Source: Sinorhizobium psoraleae
GTDB lineage: Bacteria; Pseudomonadota; Alphaproteobacteria; Rhizobiales; Rhizobiaceae
Assembly: GCF_013283645.1 (NCBI RefSeq)
Contig: NZ_JABEKV010000007.1
Span: forward strand, 1,593 to 65,592
DNA length: 64,000 nt
Direction: 5' to 3'
In this document: positions 8,212 to 17,217 of the stretch, one piece after another
How the letters are laid out: the number at the start of each line of letters is the position of its first letter
How positions within the stretch are numbered: the stretch's first letter is position 1
The notes under the pieces: generated by a model
Seen by the model: only the letters and a program-made list of their open reading frames with translations
Databases searched by the model: none
Told to the model about the DNA's origin: nothing
Program-made: the position numbers and the translations under genes

Positions 8212-8931
8212 CTACTTCTTCTTAAGCTCGATATCGAACTTGGTGGCTTTCCCGCCCTCGACTTTAACGGGCATTTCCGTGGGTCCGATAAAGGGCTGCA
8301 CTGCCACGAGCTTGTAGTCGCCCGGCGGAATGTCAGTGATGGAAAACTTGCCGTCAGCGCCGGTAACTGCGTAGTAGGGATTGTCCACCACGTAAATCCA
8401 GCCTTCCATCCAGCCATGCGCGTCGCAGTCGATGCGCACCGTGCCCGGCCGCGGCAATTCAACCGGTATGCGCTGACCTTTGTTCGGCAGGGCCAGGTTA
8501 AAGGCGGTGCGCTTGCCGTAATAGCCGTGCGTGTTGTGAAGCATCGGGTCCGAGTTGATCACGTCAAGCGGGCCTGCGGCGATCACCTGCACTTGGGGTT
8601 CGAAGCGGCATTTCAGGTTGTTCAGCTCGGGCGTCTTGCCGGGTGCCGGCCATTCCTTTCCCGACGCGACGTCGACCAGATATACAACCGCGCTTTCGAC
8701 CGCCTGATCGGCGCCAACGCGGATTAGCGGTTCGTCCCGGGGTTGCCCGCAAACCTCAACATCCTTCGTCGGAATGATCTTGGTCGTCGGGACGTCGCCG
8801 CGATAGACGATGACGCCTTCAATGGACCCGCCTCCGGTTACGGCGCTTACCTCATAGGATAGGGCCGGCGGTGCGATCATCATAACCGCAGCAGTTCCAA
8901 GAAATTTAGAGAAGAAGCGGTGCTTTGTCAC
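8212..8931 (-). CDS. Exported cupredoxin-like protein with regulatory-like beta domain
   Basis: A 239-residue protein starting at GTG behind a GAGGGAGG site, with a signal peptide cleaved near SYE (residue 26). A cupredoxin-type set of possible copper ligands is visible: MLHNTH (His132, His135) and DCDAHGWM (Cys169, His172, Met175). The last 60 residues (AVTGADGKFSITDIPPGDY) look like a carboxypeptidase-regulatory/transthyretin-like beta domain. A periplasmic electron carrier or copper protein is plausible. It lies 123 bases upstream of the metallophosphoesterase in the same direction, so the three genes likely form one operon. A precise physiological partner cannot be told from the sequence. 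Confidence 0.75.
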   Translation of the reverse strand: MTKHRFFSKFLGTAAVMMIAPPALSYEVSAVTGGGSIEGVIVYRGDVPTTKIIPTKDVEVCGQPRDEPLIRVGADQAVESAVVYLVDVASGKEWPAPGKTPELNNLKCRFEPQVQVIAAGPLDVINSDPMLHNTHGYYGKRTAFNLALPNKGQRIPVELPRPGTVRIDCDAHGWMEGWIYVVDNPYYAVTGADGKFSITDIPPGDYKLVAVQPFIGPTEMPVKVEGGKATKFDIELKKK

Positions 8932-8971
8932 AGCAAGCCTCCCTCGCCTTGAAGGAAACGTTGTATTTTCA

Positions 8972-8988
8972 TTCAGAATGATTCTAAT
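8972..8988. promoter_or_regulatory. Irr/ICE-like iron-control motif
   Basis: TTCAGAATGATTCTAAT matches the rhizobial iron control element (TTTAGAA-N3-TTCTAAA) in 11 of its 14 conserved positions. It lies 41 bases upstream of the cupredoxin gene start and about 200 bases before the divergent sco1 gene. Irr binds such elements and controls haem and iron genes in rhizobia. Operation here is inferred. Confidence 0.4.
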
Positions 8989-9188
8989 ATCAAGGCGAAA
9001 TCGCGATTTTGGCAGGGCTGGCGACGAATGTAGATAGACGCCAGCGGGAAACACCCGGCCGCGTCATATCTCTACGTGTCCATTGCAAGGCTGAGCTATC
9101 GGAGCAGTTCTTCGGCCTCGCCAGGCATCCGGTTCGCATCGCCGCTGAGAGCGTGCAGCGAAGTTGGCCCGCGATGAGGAGGCACGAC

Positions 9189-9797
9189 ATGAAGAGGCGG
9201 AACGATCTGCTTTGGGCTTCGACCTGCAGACGCGTGGTTCTCCATGGATTGATTTCGGCTGCGGTATTCGTAAGCACCGTGCCTGGATTCGCAGCGTCGC
9301 CGGTCACCGTGGGTGGACCGTTCAGTCTCATCGAACCGGGTGGCGCCGTAGTGAGCGACGCGAAGTTCCGCGGCAGATGGATGCTAGTCTTCTTCGGTTA
9401 CACCTCCTGTCCGAGTCTTTGTCCGACGACGCTGAGCGAGATTGCCATCGCTCTCGACAGGCTTGGCCCCGAGGCAGCGAAGGTGCAGCCAATCTTCATC
9501 ACAGTCGATCCCGAACGCGATACGCCCGCTGTTATGGGGCAATATACCGGCGCCATCGACCGGCGAATCCTGGGACTGAGCGGAAGCGGGGAGCAGATCG
9601 CCGCGGTGGCGCAGGTATATGGCGCTTACAGCGACCGCCATCTGCAGGGAACAGGCGCCGACTATATCGTCGACCACAGCACCTACATCTACGTCATGGA
9701 CCCTCAGGGCAAGTTCGTTCGTGGCCTGCGGGCCGGAATGTCCGGTGATTCCATGGCCGATATGCTGCGGCAAGTGATGACGAAGCATCGCGAGTGA
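9189..9797 (+). CDS. SCO1/SenC family copper chaperone
   Basis: A 202-residue protein with an N-terminal membrane anchor/signal (about residues 15-36) and a thioredoxin fold. The copper site is complete: Cys74 and Cys78 in SCPSLCP, and His163 in VDHSTYIYVMD. SCO proteins load copper into the oxidase CuA site, and in bacteria also support cbb3 oxidases and periplasmic thiol redox. The start is chosen for the GAGGAGG just upstream and the basic MKRR start. The nearby cbb3 operon has no CuA subunit, so a role in copper delivery to cbb3 or to the cupredoxin-like neighbour is the better guess. Confidence 0.85.
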   Translation: MKRRNDLLWASTCRRVVLHGLISAAVFVSTVPGFAASPVTVGGPFSLIEPGGAVVSDAKFRGRWMLVFFGYTSCPSLCPTTLSEIAIALDRLGPEAAKVQPIFITVDPERDTPAVMGQYTGAIDRRILGLSGSGEQIAAVAQVYGAYSDRHLQGTGADYIVDHSTYIYVMDPQGKFVRGLRAGMSGDSMADMLRQVMTKHRE

Positions 9798-9833
9798 ATC
9801 GTCAATCGGTTGCAACTCGGAGACAAGGAGGCC

Positions 9834-11117
9834 ATGTCTGAACGCTTGTCTCCCCCTCAAAGGTTCGTGACAGCTCGATACGATCGCTTCTTCGCCGACG
9901 CGACGGCCCAACTCCATGCCGAGCATCGGTACCGCGTATTCGCAGACCTCGAACGGATCGCCGGGATTTTTCCGCGCGCAATCTGGCACGGACCGAGCGG
10001 GTCGAAAGAAGTCGTTATCTGGTGTTCCAACGACTATCTAGGCATGGCGCAACACCCGAGTGTGATCGGCGCCATGACTGAAACCGTGAAGCGTCTGGGG
10101 ACGGGCGCGGGGGGCACGCGTAATATATCCGGAACCAGTCATCCGCTGGTCGAGCTGGAAATTGAGCTCGCGGATCTTCATCACAAGGAAGCAGCGCTGG
10201 TCTTCACCTCAGGATATGTGTCAAACCAGACATCTATCCCCACGATTGCGAAGCTGGTCCCCGATTGTGTCATCCTCTCGGATGCGCTCAACCATAATTC
10301 GATAATCGAGGGTATACGGCACTCGGGCTGCGAAAAGCGGATCTTCCGTCATAATGATCTCGGCCATCTCGAGGAATTGCTGAGGACGGCCGGGCAGGGG
10401 CGGCCGAAATTAATCGTGTTCGAAAGCCTCTATTCGATGGATGGAGATATCGCTCCGATCCGCCACATCTGCGATCTTGCCGAATGTTACGGGGCCATGA
10501 CTTACCTCGATGAGGTCCATGCCGTCGGAATGTACGGCCCGCGCGGTGGCGGCATCGCCGAAAGGGACCGCGTCATGCACCGGGTCGATGTTATCGAAGG
10601 AACGCTTGCCAAGGCGTTCGGCTGCCTTGGTGGTTACATTGCGGGAAGCGCCCCGCTCATTGACGCAGTGCGCTCCTACGCGCCGGGATTCATTTTCACC
10701 TCAGCTTTACCGCCGCCAATTTGTGCCGCGGCGACCGCCGCGATCCGCCATTTGAAGGTGTCGCACTTTGAGCGATACGCTCAACAGGACCGCGTCAAGC
10801 GAGTGAAGGCGGAGCTAATCGGGGCGAGGCTGCCCGTCATGGCCAGTGGCAGTCACATCGTTCCAGTGCAAGTCGGCGATCCCGCGAAGTGCAAGTCGGC
10901 GAGCGACATGCTGCTCGCGGAGCATCGCATCTGCATCCAGCCGATCAACTATCCTACCGTCGCGAGGGGAACCGAGCGGCTGCGCATCACGCCCTCTCCG
11001 TGCCATGACGACATCATGATCAGCCAACTTGTGGCCGCGCTCAGCAAGGTTTGGGATGAACTCGGGCTGCCACGCGAAAGTGCCGCCCCTGCGGCGGAAA
11101 GAAGAGACACCGCGTAG
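9834..11117 (+). CDS. hemA: 5-aminolevulinate synthase
   Basis: A 427-residue pyridoxal-phosphate enzyme of the ALA synthase family, condensing glycine and succinyl-CoA in the first step of alphaproteobacterial haem synthesis. Landmarks: [15 protein letters not shown] near residue 60, [21 protein letters not shown] near 93-113, [25 protein letters not shown] and the PLP-lysine region [17 protein letters not shown]. The start has a clear AAGGAGG. Rhizobia usually carry another hemA in the core genome, so this may be an extra copy tied to the haem demand of the surrounding cytochromes and cbb3 oxidase. The C-terminus is a short Ala-rich extension. Confidence 0.92.
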   Translation: MSERLSPPQRFVTARYDRFFADATAQLHAEHRYRVFADLERIAGIFPRAIWHGPSGSKEVVIWCSNDYLGMAQHPSVIGAMTETVKRLGTGAGGTRNISGTSHPLVELEIELADLHHKEAALVFTSGYVSNQTSIPTIAKLVPDCVILSDALNHNSIIEGIRHSGCEKRIFRHNDLGHLEELLRTAGQGRPKLIVFESLYSMDGDIAPIRHICDLAECYGAMTYLDEVHAVGMYGPRGGGIAERDRVMHRVDVIEGTLAKAFGCLGGYIAGSAPLIDAVRSYAPGFIFTSALPPPICAAATAAIRHLKVSHFERYAQQDRVKRVKAELIGARLPVMASGSHIVPVQVGDPAKCKSASDMLLAEHRICIQPINYPTVARGTERLRITPSPCHDDIMISQLVAALSKVWDELGLPRESAAPAAERRDTA

Positions 11118-11198
11118 CCCTACAAGGACCGAGCGAATTAAAAAGCGTCATTGCGTCCTTCGGTCATCCGATGCGCGACGCAAGAAAGGGAGGGAGAC

Positions 11199-12839
11199 AT
11201 GACGGCCAAGGAGATCAGGCTCGCTTTCCAGGCCCGCGATAGCATGCTGCATGGCATTGATACGCTTGCGCGCGCTGTGGGCGTGACGCTTGGGCCGCGC
11301 GGTCGAAACGTAGCCATCAACCGCTCCTTTGGCACGAAAATCACCAAGGACGGTGTGACGGTCGCGAGGGAAATCGAACTTGAGGACAGGTTCGAGGATA
11401 TGGGTGTTCAGTTGCTCAGGCAGGTCGCCATCAAAACCTCCTATCAGGCGGGCGACGGAACGACGACAGCGGTGGTCCTCGCCGACGCAATCCTCAGGGG
11501 CGGTGTGCGGGCGGTCACTGCCGGCATGAACCCGATGGACCTGAAGCGCGGGATTGATCGTGCGGTCGAGGCGGTCGTCGCGGAGTTGAAACAGAATGCA
11601 AGAGCTGTCGCTTCAAACGTCGAGATCACGCAGGTCGCCACAATTTCGGCCAACGGAGATCGGGAGATCGGCCACATCATCGCCGAGGCGATGGCGAAGG
11701 TCGGCAACGACGGCGTGATTATGATCGAAGAAGGGAGGTCGCTCGAAACCGAAAGCGAAGTCATCACTGGCATTCAGTTCGACCGCAGCTACATTTCTCC
11801 CTATTTCGTCACCAATCGAGACAAAATGCGGGTGGACATGGAAGAGGCACTTATCCTCGTTTGCGAGAGGAAGCTGTCGAGCCTTAGCGAAATTTTGCCG
11901 CTTTTGGAGAAGGTGGTACAGGCTGACAAACCGCTTCTCATCATCGCCGAAGACATCGAGGCTGAAGCCAGGGCGGCGCTTGTTATCAACAGGCTCCGTG
12001 GCGGCCTCAAAGTGGCGGCTGTCAAGGCGCCGGCCTATGGCGAGCTCCGCAAGGCGATCCTGCAAGACATTGCACTGCTCACCGGCGGAACGCTTATCTC
12101 AGAGGATCTAGGTCTTAAGCTCGAGAGCATATCACTCGACCATCTCGGGCGTGCCCGCAAGATTACGGTAGACAAACAGAATACCACGATTGCGGAAGGA
12201 GGCGGGTCAAGCGGGGAAATCGCTGCGCGGATCGCTGCGATCAAGGCACAGCTCGAACTAAGCACGTCCGACTTTGATCGCGAAAAACTTCAGGAGCGGC
12301 TGGCACGGCTCTCCGCCGGGATTGCCGTGATCCGAGTCGGCGGCGCGACCGAGTCGGAAGTCAGGGAGAAGAAGGACCGTATCCGCAACGCCATGCATGC
12401 CACCCGTGCCGCCGTAGAGGAGGGCATCGTGCCCGGCGGTGGCGTCGCTCTCCTGCGCGCAAGCAGGGCAATTGGGACTCTGAAGGCCGAGAACCTCGAC
12501 CAGCAGGCCGGCATCAACATCGTCAGGGAAGCCATAACCTGGCCGGCGAAACAGATTGCGTCCAATGCGGGCGTGGATGGCTCGCTCTTCGCCGCCCAGA
12601 TTCTACAAAAAGATGACTATGGATGGGGCTACGATGCGCAAGCCGGAACATTTTGCGATATGTTGGTGGCCGGTATTGTCGATCCCGCCAAGGTCGTGCG
12701 CACAGCACTTCAAGGTGCCGCCTCAATGGCCGGTCTCATGATCATGACGGAGGCGATGGTGGGCGAGGTGCCTGGCCCGCCGCCGCCCGAGCTTCCCGGC
12801 CACCACGATCACGAGGACAATCTCGACATTGATTTCTAG
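11199..12839 (+). CDS. groEL: GroEL chaperonin (accessory copy, no groES)
   Basis: A 546-residue Hsp60 with all family landmarks: [18 protein letters not shown], the ATP-site [30 protein letters not shown] and the NAGVDGSL region. The start is preceded by GGGAGGGAGA. No groES gene is adjacent, and the tail is not the usual Gly-Gly-Met repeat. Instead it ends with [20 protein letters not shown], a His/Asp-rich stretch. Rhizobia carry several GroEL paralogues with specialised clients. Its position between hemA and the cbb3 operon suggests a part in assembling those proteins, but this is only contextual. Confidence 0.92.
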   Translation: MTAKEIRLAFQARDSMLHGIDTLARAVGVTLGPRGRNVAINRSFGTKITKDGVTVAREIELEDRFEDMGVQLLRQVAIKTSYQAGDGTTTAVVLADAILRGGVRAVTAGMNPMDLKRGIDRAVEAVVAELKQNARAVASNVEITQVATISANGDREIGHIIAEAMAKVGNDGVIMIEEGRSLETESEVITGIQFDRSYISPYFVTNRDKMRVDMEEALILVCERKLSSLSEILPLLEKVVQADKPLLIIAEDIEAEARAALVINRLRGGLKVAAVKAPAYGELRKAILQDIALLTGGTLISEDLGLKLESISLDHLGRARKITVDKQNTTIAEGGGSSGEIAARIAAIKAQLELSTSDFDREKLQERLARLSAGIAVIRVGGATESEVREKKDRIRNAMHATRAAVEEGIVPGGGVALLRASRAIGTLKAENLDQQAGINIVREAITWPAKQIASNAGVDGSLFAAQILQKDDYGWGYDAQAGTFCDMLVAGIVDPAKVVRTALQGAASMAGLMIMTEAMVGEVPGPPPPELPGHHDHEDNLDIDF

Positions 12840-13027
12840 CTCCTCCCGCCGGTTCAACGTGGTAGAGCTCTTCCGTGACAGGTTGGAGGCCGAGAGAAGG
12901 TTTTCGGCGCCGTCATGGAGCAGGTTTGCCGGTGTGCAACGCTGTGGGGTTCCGCCATCGCCCAATTCCCCGATTGCATAAGAATTATGTCGAAGCGCGA
13001 TGGGCACCGATCCCGCTCGCATCGTTC

Positions 13028-13270
13028 TCACGACTCCCGTTCAGGAAGGTCGAAGTTGAGCTGCAACATTCGCGCAATGTTTATCAGAATGGTCTCGCAG
13101 ACCTTATCTTGATTAGGATCCAGATATTTGACAGTCCAGTTTGCCCCGTTCTCCTTGGTGTCGAGCCGCTGAATCACAAAATCGGTGACGTGCTCGCATC
13201 CCGGCTCCTTATGAAGATCCGCGAGGATCAATTCCTTGAGCTCCGAAGCTTCCTTTGTATGTCTTTGCAT
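13028..13270 (-). CDS. Hypothetical protein (80 aa)
   Basis: A small soluble protein with no recognised domain. The start at 13270 (MQRHTKEASELKEL) is chosen for an AAGGAGAG site just upstream. It is predicted mixed alpha/beta, with two cysteines (EPGCEHV and DKVCETI) and no signal peptide. The codon pattern is coherent and the opposite strand lacks a competing gene. It lies between groEL and the cbb3 operon on the opposite strand. I do not assign a function. Confidence 0.6.
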   Translation of the reverse strand: MQRHTKEASELKELILADLHKEPGCEHVTDFVIQRLDTKENGANWTVKYLDPNQDKVCETILINIARMLQLNFDLPERES

Positions 13271-13426
13271 GGCCGCTCTCCTTCCGGATGGCAACTTTCA
13301 ACGCATCGCTCAACTGCATAATCGCGATCTCCGTCATGGCTAGACATGATACTGTTTTGGCTCTATTTTTAAAAGTTGCCCTCGTCCTCATGAAGGAGGT
13401 GGCTTCTATGACGATGAGCGGGTTAC

Positions 13427-13549
13427 TGGTGCATCGAGAAGCCGAACCACAGCGAGAAGATCGATCTTGAATCGGAGGCGATGAAGGCGCTCAAGGCGTA
13501 CATCACCTGGTCGAACACCGGCTCGGTGTTGGTGCCACGCAAATACTAG
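13427..13549 (+). pseudogene. Fragment of a second SoxA-like cytochrome gene
   Basis: Reading from TGG at 13427, this stretch encodes the last 40 residues of a close paralogue of the cytochrome at 6465-6935. It starts at the haem-ligand position (WCIEKPN), continues with KIDLESEAMKALKAYITW and SNTGSVLVPRKY, and ends with TAG. A stop codon lies four codons upstream in the same frame, so the haem motif and N-terminus are gone. This is the 3' remnant of a deleted duplicate, on the opposite strand to the intact copy and directly in front of the cbb3 operon. Confidence 0.8.
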
Positions 13550-13682
13550 TTTAGTTGACAGACGGGCACCGGCTGCAGGGAGCGCGCCGCGAGTCCGACA
13601 TCGGGGTCATCCCTCGATGTCGGAAGGGTGGGGTTGAAGCAGTCGTCGTGCGGTCCAGAACCGCGCGGGGGAGGTCTATGCG

Positions 13683-15140
13683 GTGGCAGAGACTGGGGTG
13701 GAGCTGCGCGGCAACTTCGCGAATGTGGACCTGGATGCGCTGGTCGACAACCGAGTCGTGCGGACCTGGCTTTATTTCGGCATGTTCTGGCTGATGGTGA
13801 CGCCATCCGTCGGCGTTTTGATCTCGAGCACCTTCAACTATCCCGACTATCTCGGATCGGGGAACCTCGAGCTCACCTTCGGCCGGCTGCGCCCGGTCCA
13901 CGTCAACGGTGTCATCTTCGGCGCCTTCTCGACACTTTTCATCGGCCTTTGCTACTATCTCGTGCCGCGTCTGTCGGGGGTGCGGGTGATATGGTCGGAG
14001 TGGTCGGTTCTTCTCGCATGGGTCTGGAACGTCGCAACACTGGCCGGTTTGGTCGGCTTGCTGATCGGCGACAGTGACGGTTTGGAAGCCGGAGAGCTTC
14101 CGCTCTACGCGAAGGTCGCTTTCTTCATCGTGGTGGCTATTGCTACCGCGCAGTTCCTGATCACGATTAGTCGAAGGCTCGAGCCGGCGATCTATGTCGC
14201 GCTATGGTACCTGATCGCTACTTTCGTGTGGACGACGATGAACTTCGTGCTTGGAAGCTTCATCCTGCCGTACACGATCTCCGGCATCAACAGCGCCGCC
14301 TTCCATGGTCTCTATCTCCACTACATCGTCGGCCTATGGCTAACACCCGCAGGCTACGTGATCATCTACTATTTCCTGCCGGTCAGCGCCCGAAATCCGC
14401 TCTATGCCCATAAGCTCTCGCTGGTAGGCTTCTGGTCCCTGGCATTGTTCTACCCGTTCGTCGGCATCCACCATTACCTCTACAGCCCGATCGCCGACTG
14501 GGCCGAGACCTTGGCCGTTGTCACGTCGATGCTGCTGATCATTCCGGTGTGGACGGTGCTGGTGAACTTCTTCGGCACCATGATGGGCAAGTGGCATGAG
14601 TTCGGCAGGAACCTGCCGGCGAAGTTCCTGATCATGGGCTCGCTCATGTATCTCGTCGGCTGCTTCCAAGGCTCGACCGAGGCGCTGCGGCAGCTGCAGC
14701 AGCCGACCCATTTCACCGATTTCGTCATCTCGCATTCGCACCTCACCGTCTTCGGCACCTTCGTCGTCTGGGCGATGGGGGGCCTCGTCTATACTTGGCC
14801 ACGGCTGTTCGGGCGCGAACTCTGGTCATTCAAGCTCGGCAACTGGTCGTTCTGGCTGATCACCGTCGGCATCGCGACCATGGGCCTGGTCCTCACAGCG
14901 GGCGGGCTGCAGCAGGGTTATCAATGGATGAATGGGGTCGAATGGCTCGATTCGCTCGTCTGGGTGAAGCCCTACTGGCTGGCGCGGACCCTGTCAGGCA
15001 TCAGCATGGATATCGGCATGTCGCTGCTGGTGGTGAACCTGATGCTGACCGCACTGACCAGCCCGGCGGCTGAAGCGCGACGCGTCCGCGGGCCGGTGGA
15101 GCCGACTGTCCCGGCTCCGGCTGGAGGGCTTGCACGGTGA
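13683..15140 (+). CDS. ccoN: cbb3-type cytochrome c oxidase subunit I
   Basis: A 485-residue polytopic protein, about twelve membrane helices, homologous to CcoN/FixN. Histidines that would bind the low-spin haem, high-spin haem and CuB are present in HVNGVIFG (near residue 76), NSAAFHGLYLHYIVGLW, VGIHHYLYSP and ISHSHLTVFG. The GTG start follows a GGGGGAGG site. The next gene overlaps it by 4 bases (GTGA), so translation is coupled. It would reduce oxygen with high affinity, using electrons from the CcoO-type subunit. Sequence diverges from FixN of the classic fixNOQP operon, so this is probably a distinct lineage. Confidence 0.88.
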   Translation: MAETGVELRGNFANVDLDALVDNRVVRTWLYFGMFWLMVTPSVGVLISSTFNYPDYLGSGNLELTFGRLRPVHVNGVIFGAFSTLFIGLCYYLVPRLSGVRVIWSEWSVLLAWVWNVATLAGLVGLLIGDSDGLEAGELPLYAKVAFFIVVAIATAQFLITISRRLEPAIYVALWYLIATFVWTTMNFVLGSFILPYTISGINSAAFHGLYLHYIVGLWLTPAGYVIIYYFLPVSARNPLYAHKLSLVGFWSLALFYPFVGIHHYLYSPIADWAETLAVVTSMLLIIPVWTVLVNFFGTMMGKWHEFGRNLPAKFLIMGSLMYLVGCFQGSTEALRQLQQPTHFTDFVISHSHLTVFGTFVVWAMGGLVYTWPRLFGRELWSFKLGNWSFWLITVGIATMGLVLTAGGLQQGYQWMNGVEWLDSLVWVKPYWLARTLSGISMDIGMSLLVVNLMLTALTSPAAEARRVRGPVEPTVPAPAGGLAR

Positions 15141-16801
15141 ACGTTCGCTTCTTCGCGCTGTTCGCCGGCGTCTTCTGCATCACCCTTGCGGTGATCACGC
15201 AGGGCGTGTTGCCCTTCGTGGAGCCGTCCTCGCGAACTACGCGCGTGACCTCGGTGGTGCGCACTGATTTCGGCCAGCTGAAATGGATGGTTTCAGAGGC
15301 GACGGACTACACCGAGCAGCAGCTTCGCGGCCGCAACATTTACCTGCGCGAAGGCTGCTGGTACTGCCATTCGCAATTCGTGCGGCCAGTGACCGGCGAG
15401 ATCCGCCGCTGGGGACCGGTCAGCGAGGCGGGCGAATACGCCTATGACGTGCCGCACCTGTTTGGCACACGCCGGATCGGACCGGACCTGACGCGCGTCG
15501 GCCTGAAATACAGCGACGAATGGCACCTGGCGCACTTCTACGATCCGCGAATGCTGGTGCCGGACTCGATAATGGCGCCGTATCGCGGCCTCTTCCACGA
15601 GCCCGACGCAACCGTCCGTATCGTTGACGATGGCGCTGGCAATCGGACCCCGGAAAGGACAGAGGTCACTGAAGGCCTGTTCGACTTTGACAGCCAGCAA
15701 GCGATCCAACTGACGCCGAATGCGTCCGGATTGCTGTTCGTGCCGCTGAAGGCGCGCGAAAGAAAGCCGATCATCCTGACGCCGAACGACGAATACACAG
15801 GAGAAACCGTCAGCATCGTGGCGGAGACGGAATCGGTGGCGGCGCTCGTTTCCTACCTCCAGAAGCTTGGCACGAACCGGGGTAAATGGCGTGACCTTTT
15901 CGAGCCGCAAAGCCTGGAGGTCATGGATGCGACGATGCCGCGCTCCGAGGAATGGATTGCTTATGGCAAGGAAGTCTATGAGCGCCGCTGCATCGGTTGC
16001 CACGGTGCCAAGGGCGACGGCAACGGGCCGGCCGCCACCTTTTTGTATAACCAGCGGCCCAGGGATTTCACGTCAGCAGTCTTCAAGTTCAGGCTGACAA
16101 AGGAGCCCCTGCCGACGGACGGCGACATGCTGCGCACCATTACTCGCGGCATCCGCGGCACGGCAATGCCCCCTTGGTACGAACTGCCGCTCAACGATCG
16201 GCTGGCGGTGATCCAGTACATCAAGTATGAGCTAGCGGTTGACCGTTCCGATCCCGCCGCTCCTTACGCCTTCTTCGTCGAGGAACCGCCTGGCCCACCG
16301 TTATATATCGGGCGCCCACCGACCCCGTCCCAGACGATGCTAGAACGCGGCAAGGAGGTCTGGCAGGCGGCGAAGTGCTGGGAGTGCCACGGCCAAGAGG
16401 GCAAGGGCGATGGCGAGAAAGCCGCCGGTCTCAAGGATGACCTCGGCTTCCCGATGGTGCCGGCCGACCTCACCAGCGGCCAGTTCAAGTCTGGCCCGGC
16501 CGTCGAAGACATCTTCCGGACGATAACTACCGGCCTCAGCGGCACGCCGATGCCGTCCTATCGGAATGCCTTTCCGGACGAGGACCGGTGGGCGCTTTCC
16601 TATTTCGTGGTGGCGCTTTCCGCCTATAAAGACCCGCTCTCGCTGCAGCCGCTCTCGATTACGAAGGAGGCCCGCGGGGCGCTGAACGATTTGGAACTGG
16701 TCGCTGACAAGCCTGAGCGAGCCTATGTGCCCGATCCGTCGGTGCCGGCGTCGGGCCCGCCAGCGCCGCCTGGAGAGGAACAGACACCCAGCGGAGGTTA
16801 G
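15137..16801 (+). CDS. Fused CcoO-CcoP type trihaem cytochrome c subunit
   Basis: A 554-residue protein with an N-terminal membrane anchor (residues 5-28). The first third is CcoO/FixO-like with haem motif CWYCH (about residue 74, followed by SQFVRPVTGE). Two class I cytochrome c domains follow, with CIGCH (about 287) and CWECH (about 416), equivalent to the dihaem part of CcoP. Axial Met candidates lie in TAMPPWYE and TPMPSYRN. Normally CcoO and CcoP are separate genes; here their haem domains form one polypeptide. A proline-rich tail ends it. Electrons from periplasmic cytochrome c would pass through the haems to CcoN. The GTG start overlaps ccoN. Confidence 0.88.
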   Translation: MNVRFFALFAGVFCITLAVITQGVLPFVEPSSRTTRVTSVVRTDFGQLKWMVSEATDYTEQQLRGRNIYLREGCWYCHSQFVRPVTGEIRRWGPVSEAGEYAYDVPHLFGTRRIGPDLTRVGLKYSDEWHLAHFYDPRMLVPDSIMAPYRGLFHEPDATVRIVDDGAGNRTPERTEVTEGLFDFDSQQAIQLTPNASGLLFVPLKARERKPIILTPNDEYTGETVSIVAETESVAALVSYLQKLGTNRGKWRDLFEPQSLEVMDATMPRSEEWIAYGKEVYERRCIGCHGAKGDGNGPAATFLYNQRPRDFTSAVFKFRLTKEPLPTDGDMLRTITRGIRGTAMPPWYELPLNDRLAVIQYIKYELAVDRSDPAAPYAFFVEEPPGPPLYIGRPPTPSQTMLERGKEVWQAAKCWECHGQEGKGDGEKAAGLKDDLGFPMVPADLTSGQFKSGPAVEDIFRTITTGLSGTPMPSYRNAFPDEDRWALSYFVVALSAYKDPLSLQPLSITKEARGALNDLELVADKPERAYVPDPSVPASGPPAPPGEEQTPSGG

Positions 16802-16804
16802 CGC

Positions 16805-17029
16805 ATGCTCGGTTTTGAAGTCACCGGACCCTATGCGGGCGCCATGTTGATGAGCCTAGCGGCCCTGTTCTTGTTCATCTGGGGCGTCCTATCCGGCGCG
16901 ATGAGCGGCACCGACAATGCCGCCAAGCGGTTTTTTGAAAGGGAAATGGAACATGAGCGATCTGCAGAGCAGCGATCCGGAGAGCCCGAGGCATCCGGAA
17001 CTGGAAGTGCGTCAAAGCTCGCACCCTGA
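16805..17029 (+). CDS. Small single-helix membrane protein, CcoS/CcoQ-like
   Basis: A 74-residue protein with one membrane helix (about residues 12-31, AMLMSLAALFLFIWGVLSG) followed by a charged soluble tail. The pattern of a short helix ending FIWGVLSG and then a short acidic/basic region resembles the CcoS assembly protein of cbb3 oxidases, but similarity is too slight for a name. It begins 3 bases after the fused cytochrome gene and overlaps the next gene by 77 bases in another frame. Confidence 0.65.
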   Translation: MLGFEVTGPYAGAMLMSLAALFLFIWGVLSGAMSGTDNAAKRFFEREMEHERSAEQRSGEPEASGTGSASKLAP

Positions 17030-17177
17030 ACTGGAAGACTATGCCGGCGGCCTGATACAGGCGCGTGTGGGATTCATTCCGCGATGGCTTCTCGTCGTCT
17101 ACGTGCTGCTGTTCGCCTGGGGTCTGTATTACATGTATGTTTATTGGGGCGGGCTCGGCCCCGGCCGTCTGTTCTAG
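16953..17177 (+). CDS. Small membrane protein resembling the CcoP N-terminal anchor
   Basis: A 74-residue protein starting at ATG 16953 behind an AAAGGGA site, inside the end of the previous gene in a different frame. The N-terminal half is acidic and hydrophilic. The second half (ARVGFIPRWLLVVYVLLFAW, then GLYYMYVYWGGLGPG) contains PRW followed by a single helix, much like the membrane anchor that begins ordinary CcoP. As the dihaem part of CcoP is fused to CcoO upstream, this looks like the detached anchor of the same subunit. That relationship is inference from layout and pattern. Confidence 0.65.
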   Translation: MSDLQSSDPESPRHPELEVRQSSHPELEDYAGGLIQARVGFIPRWLLVVYVLLFAWGLYYMYVYWGGLGPGRLF

Positions 17178-17217
17178 GAAGACTGTCGCAAGGGCCGGTA
17201 AGACAGGAGTGATGGAG

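Noticed and set aside
13110..13123. TTGATTAGGATCCA, a 9-of-10 FNR match
   Set aside because: It lies inside the coding sequence of the 80-residue gene and not upstream of any start, so it is probably chance.
13209..13391. 60-codon minus-strand frame overlapping the 80-residue gene
   Set aside because: No ribosome site, no conserved pattern, and it overlaps a better-supported gene.
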